Assembly: GCA_958510825.1 (NCBI GenBank)
Contig: OY294046.1
Location: forward strand, 3,038,001-3,102,000
DNA length: 64,000 nucleotides
Direction: 5' to 3'
DNA from: Brachypterus glaber
Taxonomy: Eukaryota; Arthropoda; Insecta; Coleoptera; Kateretidae
Position numbers and translations under genes: made by a program
In this document: positions 11,561 to 22,962 of the stretch, in pieces
Layout: each line of letters opens with the position of its first letter
Numbering within the stretch: position 1 is the stretch's first letter
The notes under the pieces: generated by a model
Seen by the model: the letters and a program-made list of their open reading frames with translations, nothing else
What the model was told of the DNA's origin: nothing
Databases searched by the model: none

Positions 11561-12478
11561 CGGAATCTAAGCCGATCAGCACTTTTGACAATTTGAGAAT
11601 TAGTTTTTTGAGGTTTTTAGGTTAAGATCGAGGTTAAGGTGATTTTTTTTTGTAAGTAAAATGGTGGTTGTTGCGTGAACCCGTACCATTTTTAAATATA
11701 TTTTTATTTTGCTCGTTCATTTAAAAAAAAAATGTATTTACTTTTTATTAAAAAAGATTATCATAAAATCATTTTCTATTTAATTGCAAATAGATGATAT
11801 AATTAAATATTAATATGCACCCCGTAAAAGATCGTCAGGTCAGACCTAATGACCCTAATAAAAATGATAATAATAATGACTGTTTTAGTGGTAATTTTGT
11901 TTCCATAACAAACTTGGGGTATGAACACCTGACACTTCTCACAATTTCAGGCGCAAGACTGTAATATTACCTGAAAATAAAGATAGTATACAGGTTGTCC
12001 AATCTAATATTTTGTCTATTTTGTATACCAGGTTGGATCGGAAAATACAATCAGGTATTAAAATAGTATTAATTGTGGATTTGCGGCGTCTAACGTCAGC
12101 CTTATCCCCCTTTATCTATTTAGAACCCGGGAAAAAAGTTTTTGTAAGATTATGCATTATTACATTATTTTTACATTATTAAATTCTCTTTTTGACCATG
12201 GTGTTGAATTTTTATTATTTTTTACTAAAAAATGCGATTTGTTTAGATTTTTTAAAAAAATTATTTATATCATTTAAAAGTACTTTTTTGTGTCATGAAA
12301 TCAGTCATTAAACTATTTAATTTTTTTAAGAAATTTTGGCAAAAAAAACACTCAAGAACATGTTGGAGAAAATAAAAAATGTATGATAGAATAGAAAATT
12401 TTATAAAACCCCCTAAACATATCAAATATATACAAAAAAAATGGGTTATTTTATTAACGTGCTTCAAACTTTAAGTTT
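11561..12478. other. Intergenic; 12200-12478 resembles the right half of family J
   Basis: No gene. From about 12270 the sequence (TTTAAGAAATTTTGGCAAAA, GAATAGAAAATTTTATAA, ATATCAAATATATACAAAAA) parallels the right half of the family J element at 15870-16470. It stops where family A copy 3 begins, so it is probably a J remnant cut by A. Confidence 0.5.
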
Positions 12479-13373
12479 CCTAGTAGAAATTTAACGTTAG
12501 AATAACGTTTTTCTAATGTTAGAAAACTGTATAAAAGTACGTTATAAAATATGTGCAAATGTCCCGCTTTTTAACGTTAGACTAACGTTAGTTACAAACG
12601 TTAATCTAACGTTAGATTTTTAAGTTAGAAATACGTTATAAGTACGTTTCACTTCTAACTTTCGGAGGGGGCGTGGCCAACTAAGAAATTTCTACCTGCA
12701 TCACAAAATAGCAGCTGAAGACAAATTTATTCATATAAATAAATCTTAATATATTTTAACAATCATAATATTTTTAAACATATTTTTGTTACATTTATTT
12801 ATAAAATAGCCATTTTTTTAGGTGACCCTAAATATTTTTCGTATAATATCCTGTTATACTTCGATAAATACGTGTACCTCTCAGAAAAACTTTATATTTA
12901 GTTAGTTAATATTTATTATACATTCAGAATCTTAAAATATTTTTTTAATATAGTACAGCGTTGCCAGACTTACTATAATTTTGAGTTTTGTAGGATATTT
13001 TTTTAAACTTATTATAGAAATAATAAATAATTATCAAACCTAGGCACATAGCTGTCTAAAATGAGTATTTTCTACTATAGCTTACGTATTAATAATGGAA
13101 ATTTAAAAAATATTTAAAGTTAGAATAAGGTTAGAAAAAGGTTAGATTTTAGTTAGGAAACTAACGTTAGATTTATGTATTTTATAACGTTTTTGTCAAA
13201 CGTTAGTTTTTAAAGTTAGATGTATATATTTTATAACGTTTTTGTCAGACGTTAGTTTTTAAGGTTAGATTTATATATTTTATAACGTTTTTATATAACG
13301 TTTGAGACTAAACATAAAAATGTCACTAATCTAATGTTATATTAAGTTAAATTTGTGTACTTTTCTACCAGGG
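12479..13373 (+). mobile_element. Family A element, copy 3, full length
   Basis: Left end CCTAGTAGAAATTTAACG, right end ACTTTTCTACCAGGG. The left arm is crowded with TAACGTTA/AACGTT palindromes; two 49-bp sub-terminal units stand near the right end. Non-coding, 895 bp. Confidence 0.9.
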
Positions 13374-13379
13374 TATCTA

Positions 13380-14280
13380 TTCTCGGGCTCGAGAGAACGT
13401 GAACAATTTTCGTAGGAAGGGAACTGATCACATCATATCAAAGTTCCTGAAAATTATAAAATGCTATTCTTGAATAGTAGTGAGCGTGATGGGATCTCTG
13501 TAGCCGGCTGCAGCGTTGCCAAGTATTTTAGCGGAATTAAACCAATCAGATTATACGACACGAGTTTGCGTGCGCAGGCTGTCATTATTTTCATTATTTG
13601 TAAACAAGAAGAAGAAGAAGAAGAAACAAGTTGCTATGGTTTGAATAATTTTTATAATTAATATCTAAAAATTAATGTGTAAGAAATGAGAATAAAAACA
13701 GAAAAAGATCTGCGCCCACCAGCAGCCAACAAAAAAAAAATACTTTAAAATTTTATTCAGGACAACCCTCTTGTCAATATTGGGCTGTTTAGCCCTGAAT
13801 TCACTATAATTTTTTTGTTGGAAAGTTGGAAAGGGTCGGCCCTAGCCAACACTTCCCGTTATTCGTTATCCATTTTATCTTCCGCATCTTGCAGATCTCC
13901 CAAAAGGGCAACAGCCCCCACAATTTCCAAATCGTCCATCGTTATATTATTATTATTATAATATGTATAATAATGTATAATAATTTATAAATATAAAAAA
14001 TCTTTTATTAATTACGATTAACTATTATAAAACAAAACGGTATTCAAATTAACAACACAAAACCAAAGCAAAAATAGGGTTATGTTCGAATGCGCGCGAC
14101 TAACTTATATGTCAAAATTTCCGTGAACGACCGCTTCTCACGATCCCGAGTAGTAGAAGTAAAGTTCCTCAATTTTCGTGCGAAGTGAAGTTCAAGAATA
14201 AGTAGTTTTGCGTTTCGAGAGAAAGAATATGCAACCCACACTACCTTTCTCCCGGGAATGCGTTCTCTCGAGCCCGAGAA
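13380..14280. mobile_element. TA-flanked element with TTCTCGGGCTCGAGAGAACG ends
   Basis: Left end TTCTCGGGCTCGAGAGAACG, right end is its exact inverse, with TA on both sides (13378-13379 and 14281-14282), as for Tc1/mariner elements. 901 bp. The interior holds a GAA run (13607-13626) and no transposase. It sits 6 bp from family A copy 3. Confidence 0.85.
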
Positions 14281-14282
14281 TA

Positions 14283-14690
14283 CATAGCCAGGGAACTTTT
14301 TGCAAGCGGATTTTTTTTTGAATCGGATTTGGGCGCTAAAACCTTGTAAGTCACAATTTGTGTCAAGATTACTGTCGTATTAAACTTGTTCTTTAATATA
14401 CTATTAACAGACACCCGGTAGTCACTTAATGCTTTATAATCTTTACACAAGTTTATCCAACTTTATACATTATAACGTAGAGTTAAATTACAAACAGCAT
14501 TGTTTTCGGCACGAAACCCTAATTTTAAAATTATTTATGATTAATTATAACCCATGTGATCTACGATAAAAGTTATATTTTATTTAGGTTCGTTCTTTTA
14601 ATTGCCATTCGAATCAAAAATATGAAAAATGTACTAAATAATTCTATTTTTCCGAATAATTTTTTTTACAAGAAAATCCGTAATACCCCG
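14283..14690. other. Intergenic stretch
   Basis: No gene or repeat structure recognised. Confidence 0.4.
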
Positions 14691-15472
14691 CCCTGTTAGT
14701 AAAGTACATAAATCTAACTTAAGATTAGATTCGTGACATTTTTATGTTTAGTCTCAAACGTTATACAAAAACGTTATAAGATATATAAATCTAACCTTAA
14801 AAACTAACGTTTGAGAAAAACGTTATAAAATACACACTAATCTAACGTTAGTTCCCAAATAAATTCTAACCTTTTTCTAACATTCTAACTTTAAATATTT
14901 TTTAAATTTACATTATTAATACGTAAGCTATAGTAGAAAATACTCATTTCAGACAGCTATTTTTCTAGGTTTGATAATTATTTATTATTTCTATAATAAG
15001 TTTAAAAAAATATCCCCCAAAACTCAAAATTATAGTAAGTCTGGCAACTCTGTACTATAATTAAAAAAATATTATAAGATTCTGAATGTATAAATAAATA
15101 TTAATTAACTAAATATAAAGTTTTTCTGAGAGGTAAACGTATTTATCGAAGTATAACAGGATATTACACGAAAAATATTTAGGGCCACCTATTTTATGAA
15201 TAAATGTTACGAAATTATGTTTTCAGTTTCCAGCTGCCATTTTATGATGCAGGTAGAAATTTCCTAGTTGGCCACGCCCCCTCCGAAAGTTAGAAATTAA
15301 ACATACTTATAACGTATTTCTAACTTAAAAATCTAACTTTAGATTAACGTTTGTAACTAACGTTTGATTCTAACGTTAAAAAGCGGGACATTTGCACATA
15401 TTTTATAACGTACTTTTATACAGTTTTCTAACATTAGAAAAACGTTATTCTAACGTTAAATTTCTACTAGGG
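14691..15472 (-). mobile_element. Family A element, copy 4 (inverted)
   Basis: Left end CCCTGTTAGTAAAGTAC, right end GTTAAATTTCTACTAGGG. Only one 49-bp sub-terminal unit, against two or three in other copies. Confidence 0.9.
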
Positions 15473-15869
15473 TGATGACAATATAAATTGGAGTCGTATA
15501 GAAATAGTCTTTATGCAACCTTTAAATTTAAAAGGTTGTATAAAGCATCGGATATTTTCGATAATGTCCTGTATTTGCAGGTGCCATTTAAGCTGCTAGT
15601 CTATTGTAATGCCTAGAAACATTGTAATTAAAACACTATAATTATAAAATATATTTTATTATAAAAATAAATTTACTTACAAAAATGTAAAATAAAAACC
15701 TAAATGTTAGGCTTGCTAATTGATATTAACACTGCCTTTACTAAAGATCGAACTCTTAAAAATTTGATTTAATTTTATTTAATATAGGTATTCAAAAATT
15801 TGGCACATGTGTAACTCAAGACTTGGATTCCAAGTTAAATTTTCAAGGTACAGGTTGTATTTCTGCATA
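15473..15869. other. Intergenic stretch
   Basis: No gene. TTTAAATTTAAAAGGTTG and neighbouring AT-rich DNA only. Confidence 0.4.
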
Positions 15870-16470
15870 CCGTGCGGTCCAAAAGTCACCCTCCCCCCTC
15901 TTGACGTTTGAACGAGTTAAACTATATTTTTAGCTCCTTAAATGTGGGCAGGGGCATGTAGGGACATTTTTTTAAATGGAAAGTTGGGTCGTGTGTAAAG
16001 CTTATAAAATTCTTTATTTAACCGTATATTTTTAAATTTCTGTTGCTAAAAAATAAGATTTTTTTATAGATTTTTATTTATATACATTAAAATTAGTTTA
16101 ATAGTATAATTTACTTTTTTGCAACTGGAAATAATTCACTTTTAAAAAAAATGTTTGATTTTTTTTAAGAAATTTTGACTAAAATACCAATTTTTAACCC
16201 TATTTTAAACCCCAAAAAAAATGTCTATTTTTTTTTTATTTATGGTCGAATAGAGAATTTTATAAGCTTTAAAATAATGTATCACACGTTCCACCTTTCT
16301 ATTAAAAAAAATTCTCCCTAGCCCCGATGCCCACATTTTAAGAGCTGAAAATATCAAATATGTATATGCAAAAAGATAGTTTAAGTTGTCTTATTTATGA
16401 GTTCCAAATTTTAAGTCGATATCTCAACTCGTTTAAAAGTTAAGAGGGGGGGGGGGCTTTTAGACCGCAC
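15870..16470. mobile_element. Family J MITE (GTGCGGTCCAAAAG), 5-bp duplication
   Basis: Ends CCGTGCGGTCCAAAAG and CTTTTAGACCGCACA. GCATA lies on both sides (15865-15869, 16471-16475). The arms also share TTGAACGAGTTAAAC-type sequence. It lies in the 3' flank of the MFSD6-like gene, within 75 bp of the stop codon. A related copy is at 42570-43085. Confidence 0.8.
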
Positions 16471-16495
16471 AGCATAAATTTTATGTGTTATATCT

Positions 16496-16544
16496 ATTAA
16501 TATTAATATTAATTAATTAATTAATTAATTAATTAATTAATTAA
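16496..16544. repeat. (AATT)n microsatellite overlapping the MFSD6-like stop codon
   Basis: About ten AATT units. The minus-strand stop TAA (16543-16541) is formed by the first bases of the repeat, so the 3' UTR starts in it. Confidence 0.85.
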
Positions 16545-19500
16545 TCATAGGTTGCTTTGATAGCATCATCTGGTGCTTTATATTCAGCAACGGGATCTTT
16601 ATTCAAAGATTCAGGTCGTTTCAGGACAGTCTTGTGTAAAATGGTGTGTGTTATACTACATACAACTCCAATTAAGCTGAAAACTTGCATTGCGTGCTGG
16701 CCTCCAATATAACTGTAAAGTACTCCTCCCAGCATACTGCCAATAGCGTACCCTGAAAAAAACGTTATAAAGTTATTTTTAAAATATGCAATTTTTTATA
16801 TTTATAAATAAATAAATTATAATATTGTGACAAGGCAAGTCCAAAATGATCAAAATTTGCGTTACGTAATACTTGAACGTTCCCAATACGATTATTAGCC
16901 TAATAGTTCGCAAAGACAAAGTTTTTCTATATTAGTACTGTACTTATAGTACATTTACTTAAAAAAACGCTCTGACCTAGGTAAATTTTATAAATTTTAA
17001 ACTTTTATAACTCATTAGTAATCCCCTCGCCCCCCCCCCCCTGTCATAGAATTCTAAAAACTTTGATGATTTTCCTCAGATTTTTAAAATAAAATCTCGG
17101 GTTTTAATGGATCAAATTTTAAAAGAAATACACAGTTTAAAACGAAATTTCTAATAGTTTATAGTTTATTGTCTCCAAAGGAGGGAATATCACCATTCAG
17201 TTAATTTTTTTTGCATAAGTCTAACGTTTTAAAAGTTTTATTTTAACCAAAATTATCCCTTTCAAGACGGATTTTCTACCAGCTGTGAAAACTGTAATAA
17301 ACGCGTCTGATAAAAACTTTCCATACCAACTCCATCATCCATTCCAGCTGCTATCCCCTGCATAGTTGCTGAAGCACCTGGGGGAGCCAGTTCGTTAGCA
17401 TATTCCACTATCGTAGTATAAGTCAGGGCATATGTGGGTCCTTGAAAAACAAATTCAATGGGAAGAATCCACCAAGGAGATGGTGCGATGGAGATTAGTC
17501 CTAATCTCAGTGCGTAATTAATAAAACACATGCTGAAGCAATGTACGTGCCCAAATCTTTCCAAAATTTTACCTAGAAAGAATTATTATAGTTAACAAAC
17601 ATAAGAGAAGTAAAGGTCCCAGTACATAGCCTTGTGGAACACCATAAATAGAAAGAACTATTATAGTTAACAAACATAAGAGAAGTAAAGGTCCCAGTAC
17701 ATAGCCTTGTGGAACACCATAAATAGAAAGAACTATTATAGTTAATACATAAGAGAAGTAAGGGTCCCAATGCATAGCCTTGTGGAACACCATAAATAGA
17801 AAGAACTATCATAGTTAACAAGCATAAGAGAAGTAAAGGTCCCAGTACATAAAAGGAGTTGAACTGCAAAACTTAACATATCCAAAAGGATTTAAGCTGC
17901 AGAACTTAACATATCAAAAAAAGATTTGGAGATCATCTCCAATATATAAAGCTGTTTAGTCTGTTTGGTGTATTTAAAGGACCTGCTAAGTATTGGATGT
18001 TTACTACCCTTAAATTCTTATTTACCTGATATCGAAAAGAACAAAACTTCCCCTCCTAAAGTTTCAGCAGCTACTATTAATCCCTCTATTAATTTCACAT
18101 TTGTAGTTTGAGTTTTTATGGCTAAGTCTTCGAGATACCTAAAAACGAACCATTTTGAATACAATTTTATCAAAAAGTTCACCTACTATTTTCGTCAAAA
18201 ATTTTTTTGATAATTTGTTTGGAAAAAATAAAAAAAAACATAAAAAGGTGCTTATAGGTGTTGATTTTAATAGCTTCTAAGCCTAAAGGCTGATTTACTT
18301 CTGTTCATCTATGTTTACAAAAAAAAACTTTTATGATGAATTTAAAATAAATATACTCACCAAAATAAGTAATAAATAATAAAACTATCAACAATTCCAG
18401 CAAATACTGCAAAAATAATAAATGTTATTACGTATCTATTATCCATTAGATTTTTCAAATCCTTAAAAATATTTTTGGGTGCTTCTATGATGGGTAACTA
18501 AAATAATTTATCTCATTCAATATATAAGTCCAGGTTTTTCTATTAAAAAATATAAATATTATTATTATTCTAACAAAAGTAAATAGTAAGGTCCCATAAC
18601 CGGTCCTTGTGGAATACCATTTGGGATCATTCAATCCTCCTTAGCAGAAATGCCGTATATCTACATCTACCTATGTCGATTAGACAAAGGTACTTTGTTT
18701 CTGTTAATAAAAGTAGATTGCTACTCTTAATCTTGTTAACTATACTGAGGATAGTAAAGGTCTCAATACTAACCCTTGTGATACAATAATTTATTTATAA
18801 ATAGGTGTGCCGCAAGGCTCAGTTTTTGGACCTTTACTGCTCTTAGTTTTCTACTTCTTACACTAATACAACGCTGAACAACAAATAGAACACTTTTGAA
18901 TCTAATATTTTTCTTACCTTTAATTTGACACAAGAAAATATATCGAAAATGGAACATATAAACATTACAATAAACGCTGGTGTGTATGAAATTGTTCTTC
19001 CAGAAAAAATATTTACTATATATCCCGAGATTAGCGCTGTGATACCAAATCCTATGGTACCCCAAACTCTTTGTTTTCCATAGTCGAAATCAGTCCCTAA
19101 AAATAACAAAGCGACATAAGTAATCTTTCTAGACGGGTGGCAATATTTTTAAACTCGATGAAACGTTGCAAGCACCCTGTCAAAACATCGGCACTATTGT
19201 ACACTAGAGCCATCTAGTTTGCAAATTTTAAACTAGGTGTTTTGTTTGATTTTAAATTATGTATCTTCTAGACATTATATTCTAGCAAAAAACTGTATAT
19301 AACATTTTTTATAGGGCTCAAAAAAAGCTTTTATTTAAAATATAATTTTTTGAAATCGGGTTATAAATATGTGAGATATGCTAAAAAAACCTTTTACTGC
19401 TTTAAACGCTAATATCTCGAAAACATTGCGTTTTAGGAAAACGTTGTTCATAACATTTTTTGAACAATTTAAAATTATCTTTTATATAAGTGCTAAATTA

Positions 19501-22500
19501 ACCAAATACAATAATAATGAATAGAATTATGAAACAAAAGACGTCTACCCTATCTCTATCTCATTTGTGCTACACTTTCCAGCCAACCAAATAAATACTG
19601 TATTTGTTTTTCATACAAGAAATACAGTATTTATATGGTTGGCCGGAAAGTGTAGCACTGAACGGCACAAACGAACATAGCTAATGTGAATCTGTAGAAT
19701 AGTAATTTCTTTAATAAAACAAATATAGTTACACTTTTCGCCCGGCCAAGTAAATATTGTATTTGTTCGACAAAGAACAAATACAGAATTTGTTTGGTTG
19801 GGTGGAAGTGGGAGTGTATGTATGTCTTCTATCCTTTTTGGGTAGAACTTTTGTCCCTGTCTAATCTAACGGGAGAAATCGCTATTGCCTTAATTATAAA
19901 CAAAAAACGCTAAAAATAGGAGTTTTACCCCCTTAGGATTGGGGAATCCTTTACCCCCAAAATCTAATGAGCTCTTCGGAATACGATAAGAAACAATATG
20001 CAAAAAACCGCAAGTCTATATCTCATGTAGAAATGGAGTTAGAGTTTACACCCAGACAGAGACAGACGGACGCACACATTTTTTTACTGATTTCGACTCA
20101 GAATGGTCTAAAACGTCGAGAAATGTGAAAAAAAAAAAAAAAACGTGGTCAAAGATTTTGACTTTTCGGCGAAGATTTCAATATACTCTTAGTAGCATTA
20201 AGTGCCGATGTAATTGCTGTAAAATCAAATAGCCTGACAAAAAAAAATACTAAGGATGCTTTTTAACGTTGCAAGAATTTTTGTCATATAATTAATATTA
20301 AGGGACATTACCTATTACATCAAAACATATGGCATCACTTATGGAGTTTATTACATTAAAACCTATAGATCCAATCGACATGGCTATCACAAAAACCCAA
20401 AACGTGTAGGTTTGGTACACACAACCGTTCTCACTTTCAATATCTTGAATACAGCTAATATCACAGCTTCGGTTAATATTATTACTGCTGTTATTAATAT
20501 TATTTTTATTAAAATTTAATTCAGTCTTATTTTTACTACACAGTCTATACTCTGTATCTGTACTTGTATTTAAAATATTTGCTAGAAATACATTCGATTC
20601 TTTAAAGCAATCTGAGTGGCACAGCACTTGGACTAATGTATTGTTACATTGTATTTCTTTTTGAATGTCCTGAAATTGAAAATAGCAAAAAAAATTAAAA
20701 TTTGATTTAATAGAAAACCACTTCGTCTGAAGTGAACCAGTCGAAGTGGTTTTAACATTAAATCAAATTATGCGCAAAGATAATATATGATCTTGCGCAC
20801 CCAGGTAGCAAAATAACATGACATTCACGTGAAAGCCACGTTAATATGTGACATGTGATGTTAAGATTGTAGTCTCATTTAACAAGAATGTAGCATGGTG
20901 GGGATGTCCTAAGTCCGCCCCTAATAACATCACACAATGACATCCCGAAAATAACGTGTTTGTGACATCATAAATCCACATTCCTGTTATATCTAATATC
21001 TTATGGATGCCGTTACTGTTACTTTAATATTTAAATAATATCCTAGGATATTAGCTTTTTCTAAATTAAAACCATTAAAAACGCTATAACCCTATAAAAA
21101 AATCGGATTTAAAATCAATCAGTAATTGAAACAATCACAGATTGAAACAGATAGATTCTAAATACTAAATTGCAGATTAAGCGAAGAATATATTCCTTTA
21201 ATCCGTGTCCGTGGTCTTGAGAAGCCCGGCAGAGCCCCCTATCCATTGGAAATCGTATAATGTGTATACAATTTCCTTATAATAATTTACTCTATCAACA
21301 TCATCTTATATCGATTTTTTTGCTTCGAACGTCGGTGAGAAGCAAAATAACATGACATTCACGTGAAAGCCACGTTAATATGTGACATGCGATATATTCA
21401 CAGCGTTGTTAATTATTTGTTATTAAATAACATGTTTGTCACGTCACACGTGTTACGTTGCAAATGTGAAGTTAAATAGATGTTATTTTTCAATATTATG
21501 TGATGTTATGATTTAGTTTAAAAATACACCCAAAAGTGATGTTAATTTCTTGTAACATAACATCCCTTGCTACCTGGGCAGTATACCCTGGTAGAAAAGT
21601 ACATAAATCTAACAAGATAACTAAACATAATTTTATGTTTAGTCTCAAACGTTATACAAAAACGTTGTAAAATATATAAATCTACCCTATTGAAAATGAC
21701 GGGTCTGGGCGGGTATAAATGGTGTATAAACCGGACTTGAGCGGATGAAAGTCACCCGCTCAAGTACGGTTTATGCACCATTTATACCCACCCAGACCCG
21801 TCATTTTCAATAGGGTAACCTTAAAAACTAACGTTTGACAAAAACGTTATAAAATATATAAATCTAACCTTAAAAACTAACGTTTGACAAAAACGTTATA
21901 AAATACATAAATCTAACATTAGTTTCCTAACCAAATTCTAACCTTTTTCTAACCTTATTCTAACTTTAAATATTTTTTTAATTTCCATTATACGTAAGCT
22001 ATAGTAGAAAATACTCATTTCAGACAGCTATGTGCCTAGGTTTGGTAATTATTTATTATTTCTATAATAAATTTAAAAAAATATCCCCCAAAACTCAAAA
22101 TTATAGTAAGTCTGGCAACGCTGTACTAGAATTGAAAAAATATTTTAAGATTCTGAATGTATAAATAAATATTAACTAACTAAATATAAAGTTTTTCTGA
22201 GAGGTAAACGTATTTATCGAAGTATAACAGCATATTACAAAAAAAATATTTAGGGCCACCTAAAAAGGCTATTAAAAAAAAATGTAACAAAATCATGTTT
22301 TGTCTCCAGCTGCCATTTTATGATGCAGGTAGAAATTTCCTAGTTGGCCACGCAGCCTCCGAAAGTTAAAATTTAAACGTACTTATAACGTATTTCTAAC
22401 TTAAAAATCTAACGTTAGATTAACGTTTGTAACTAACGTTTGATTCTAACGTTAAAAAGCGGGACATTTGCACATATTTTATAAGGTACTTTTATACAGT

Positions 22501-22893
22501 TTTCTAACGTTAGAAAAACGTTATTCTAACGTTAAATTTCTACTAGGGTTCATTAGATGCGTCAGACGGTCAGATAATATCAGAGATACAAAATTAAACT
22601 TACAATATCAGTACATTTGTCCAAAATATCGAAATCTGTAACTGTAACTTTGAAAGAAACGTTATCCGTTCTTGGTATAAACGCAATACAAGAAAACGCC
22701 AACGTCATAATTATTATAATGAACATAAAAATTAGTTTTCTGTAATTTCTGTAAACATCCACGATCATTCCAAATATTGGTTTTGCCAGTAAAAATGCAA
22801 ACGGTAAAACCGCAGTCACGCTACCCATGACCACTGTGGAAATTCCTAACTCTTTTCCATATACTGGTAGTTGTGGAAGAATGGGGCCCATTG
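16541..22893 (-). CDS. MFSD6-like major facilitator superfamily transporter, 7 exons seen, 5' exon missing
   Basis: Exons (minus strand) are 22893-22604, 20669-20312, 19096-18918, 18497-18361, 18138-18026, 17572-17327 and 16752-16541, ending in TAA. All have GT/AG borders and all phases agree; they join to about 511 residues. Family marks are MGPILPQLPVYGKELGIS with a following LLAKPIFGMIVD (TM2-loop), FNVINSISDAICFDVIG, DYGKQRVWGTIGFG, FAGIVDSFIIYYLFWYLEDLA, EYANELAPPGASATMQGIAAGMDDGVGYAIGS. The exon at 20.3-20.7 kb encodes a large Asn/Ser/Cys-rich loop, typically extracytoplasmic in this family, before TFWVFVIAMSIGSIGF. The first exon here starts with two bases of a split codon, so an upstream exon with the start codon is still needed; I could not find it. 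MFSD6-type proteins are multi-pass membrane proteins, mostly of unknown substrate. Introns carry many mobile elements. Confidence 0.92.
16839..16887 (-). mobile_element. Family F MITE end fragment
   Basis: GCGTTACGTAATACTTGAAC followed by GTTCCC: one terminus of family F, in the last intron of the MFSD6-like gene. The other end is missing. Confidence 0.75.
17574..17851 (-). repeat. 75-bp in-frame tandem repeat carrying a LINE RT motif (GVPQGYVLGPLLLL)
   Basis: Three full units and one partial unit of 75 bp (one unit 72 bp) on the minus strand. Each translates as VLSIYGVPQGYVLGPLLLL plus CLLTII. GVPQGSVLGPLLF is a hallmark of non-LTR reverse transcriptases. Units keep the frame because 75 is divisible by 3. 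The array ends in the acceptor of MFSD6-like exon 6: its last unit start (TTCTTTCTA) forms the pyrimidine tract and TTTCTAG acceptor. Confidence 0.85.
18568..18625 (-). pseudogene. Isolated non-LTR RT motif fragment
   Basis: Minus-strand translation NGIPQGPVMGPYYLLLLE then stop. It matches only the GVPQGSVLGPLL segment of LINE reverse transcriptases. Intronic in the MFSD6-like gene. Confidence 0.6.
18738..18785 (-). pseudogene. Isolated, decayed RT motif fragment
   Basis: Minus-strand IVSQGLVLRPLLS, a degraded version of the same RT motif, in the same intron. Confidence 0.4.
18800..18862 (+). pseudogene. Isolated non-LTR RT motif fragment, plus strand
   Basis: Plus-strand IGVPQGSVFGPLLLLVFYFLH then stop, the best-preserved copy of the motif. 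It lies 15 bp from the degraded minus-strand copy and just beyond the end of MFSD6-like exon 3. Confidence 0.65.
19157..20211. mobile_element. Family D MITE, copy 2, with nested insertion
   Basis: Starts GATGAAACGTTGCAAGC and ends AAGTGCCGATGT. By comparison with copy 3, a ~366-bp insert splits it between AATAATAAT and TGCCTTAATT (19519-19884). Intronic in the MFSD6-like gene, opposite orientation to copy 1. Confidence 0.85.
19519..19884. mobile_element. Insert in family D copy 2, made of two hairpins
   Basis: Absent from family D copy 3. Contains two palindromes of the same type: GTGCTACACTTTCCAGCCAAC with its inverse (19567-19659), and TTACACTTTTCGCCCGGCCA with a looser inverse (19729-19812). 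The hairpin centres both hold ATACTGTATTTG-like sequence. No open frame of note. Confidence 0.65.
20699..20797. repeat. Two adjacent hairpins
   Basis: AAACCACTTCGTCTG with inverse CGAAGTGGTTTT inside a longer ATTTGATTTAAT...ATTAAATCAAAT stem (20699-20768), then TGCGCAAAGAT/ATCTTGCGCA (20771-20798). Intronic. Confidence 0.6.
20800..21578 (+). mobile_element. Family B element, copy 1 (CCCAGGTAGC ends, CA duplication)
   Basis: Starts CCCAGGTAGCAAAATAACAT and ends GATGTTA-type sequence ...CTTGCTACCTGGG, flanked by CA on both sides (20798-20799, 21579-21580). The first ~50 bp after the tip recur internally at about 21341-21390 (GCAAAATAACATGACATTCA). Non-coding; intronic in the MFSD6-like gene. 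Confidence 0.88.
21586..22548 (-). mobile_element. Family A element, copy 5, carrying nested family C
   Basis: Left end CCCTGGTAGAAAAGTAC, right end AAATTTCTACTAGGG. Two intact 49-bp sub-terminal units follow the nested hairpin at 21685-21815. It lies 7 bp from family B copy 1, in the first recognised MFSD6-like intron. Confidence 0.9.
21685..21815. mobile_element. Family C hairpin MITE, copy 2 (TA duplication), nested in family A
   Basis: 131-bp near-perfect palindrome: CCCTATTGAAAATGACGGGT to its inverse. TA on both sides (21683-21684, 21816-21817); removing it restores the family A sequence AAATCTAACCTTA. This proves a TA-type (Tc1/mariner) insertion after family A. Confidence 0.93.
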
Positions 22894-22962
22894 CTAAAAA
22901 AAAGATTAGAAAAAAACACTGCTGCCAACATAATAATACTTTCCCCTATACTGCCCTACTAC

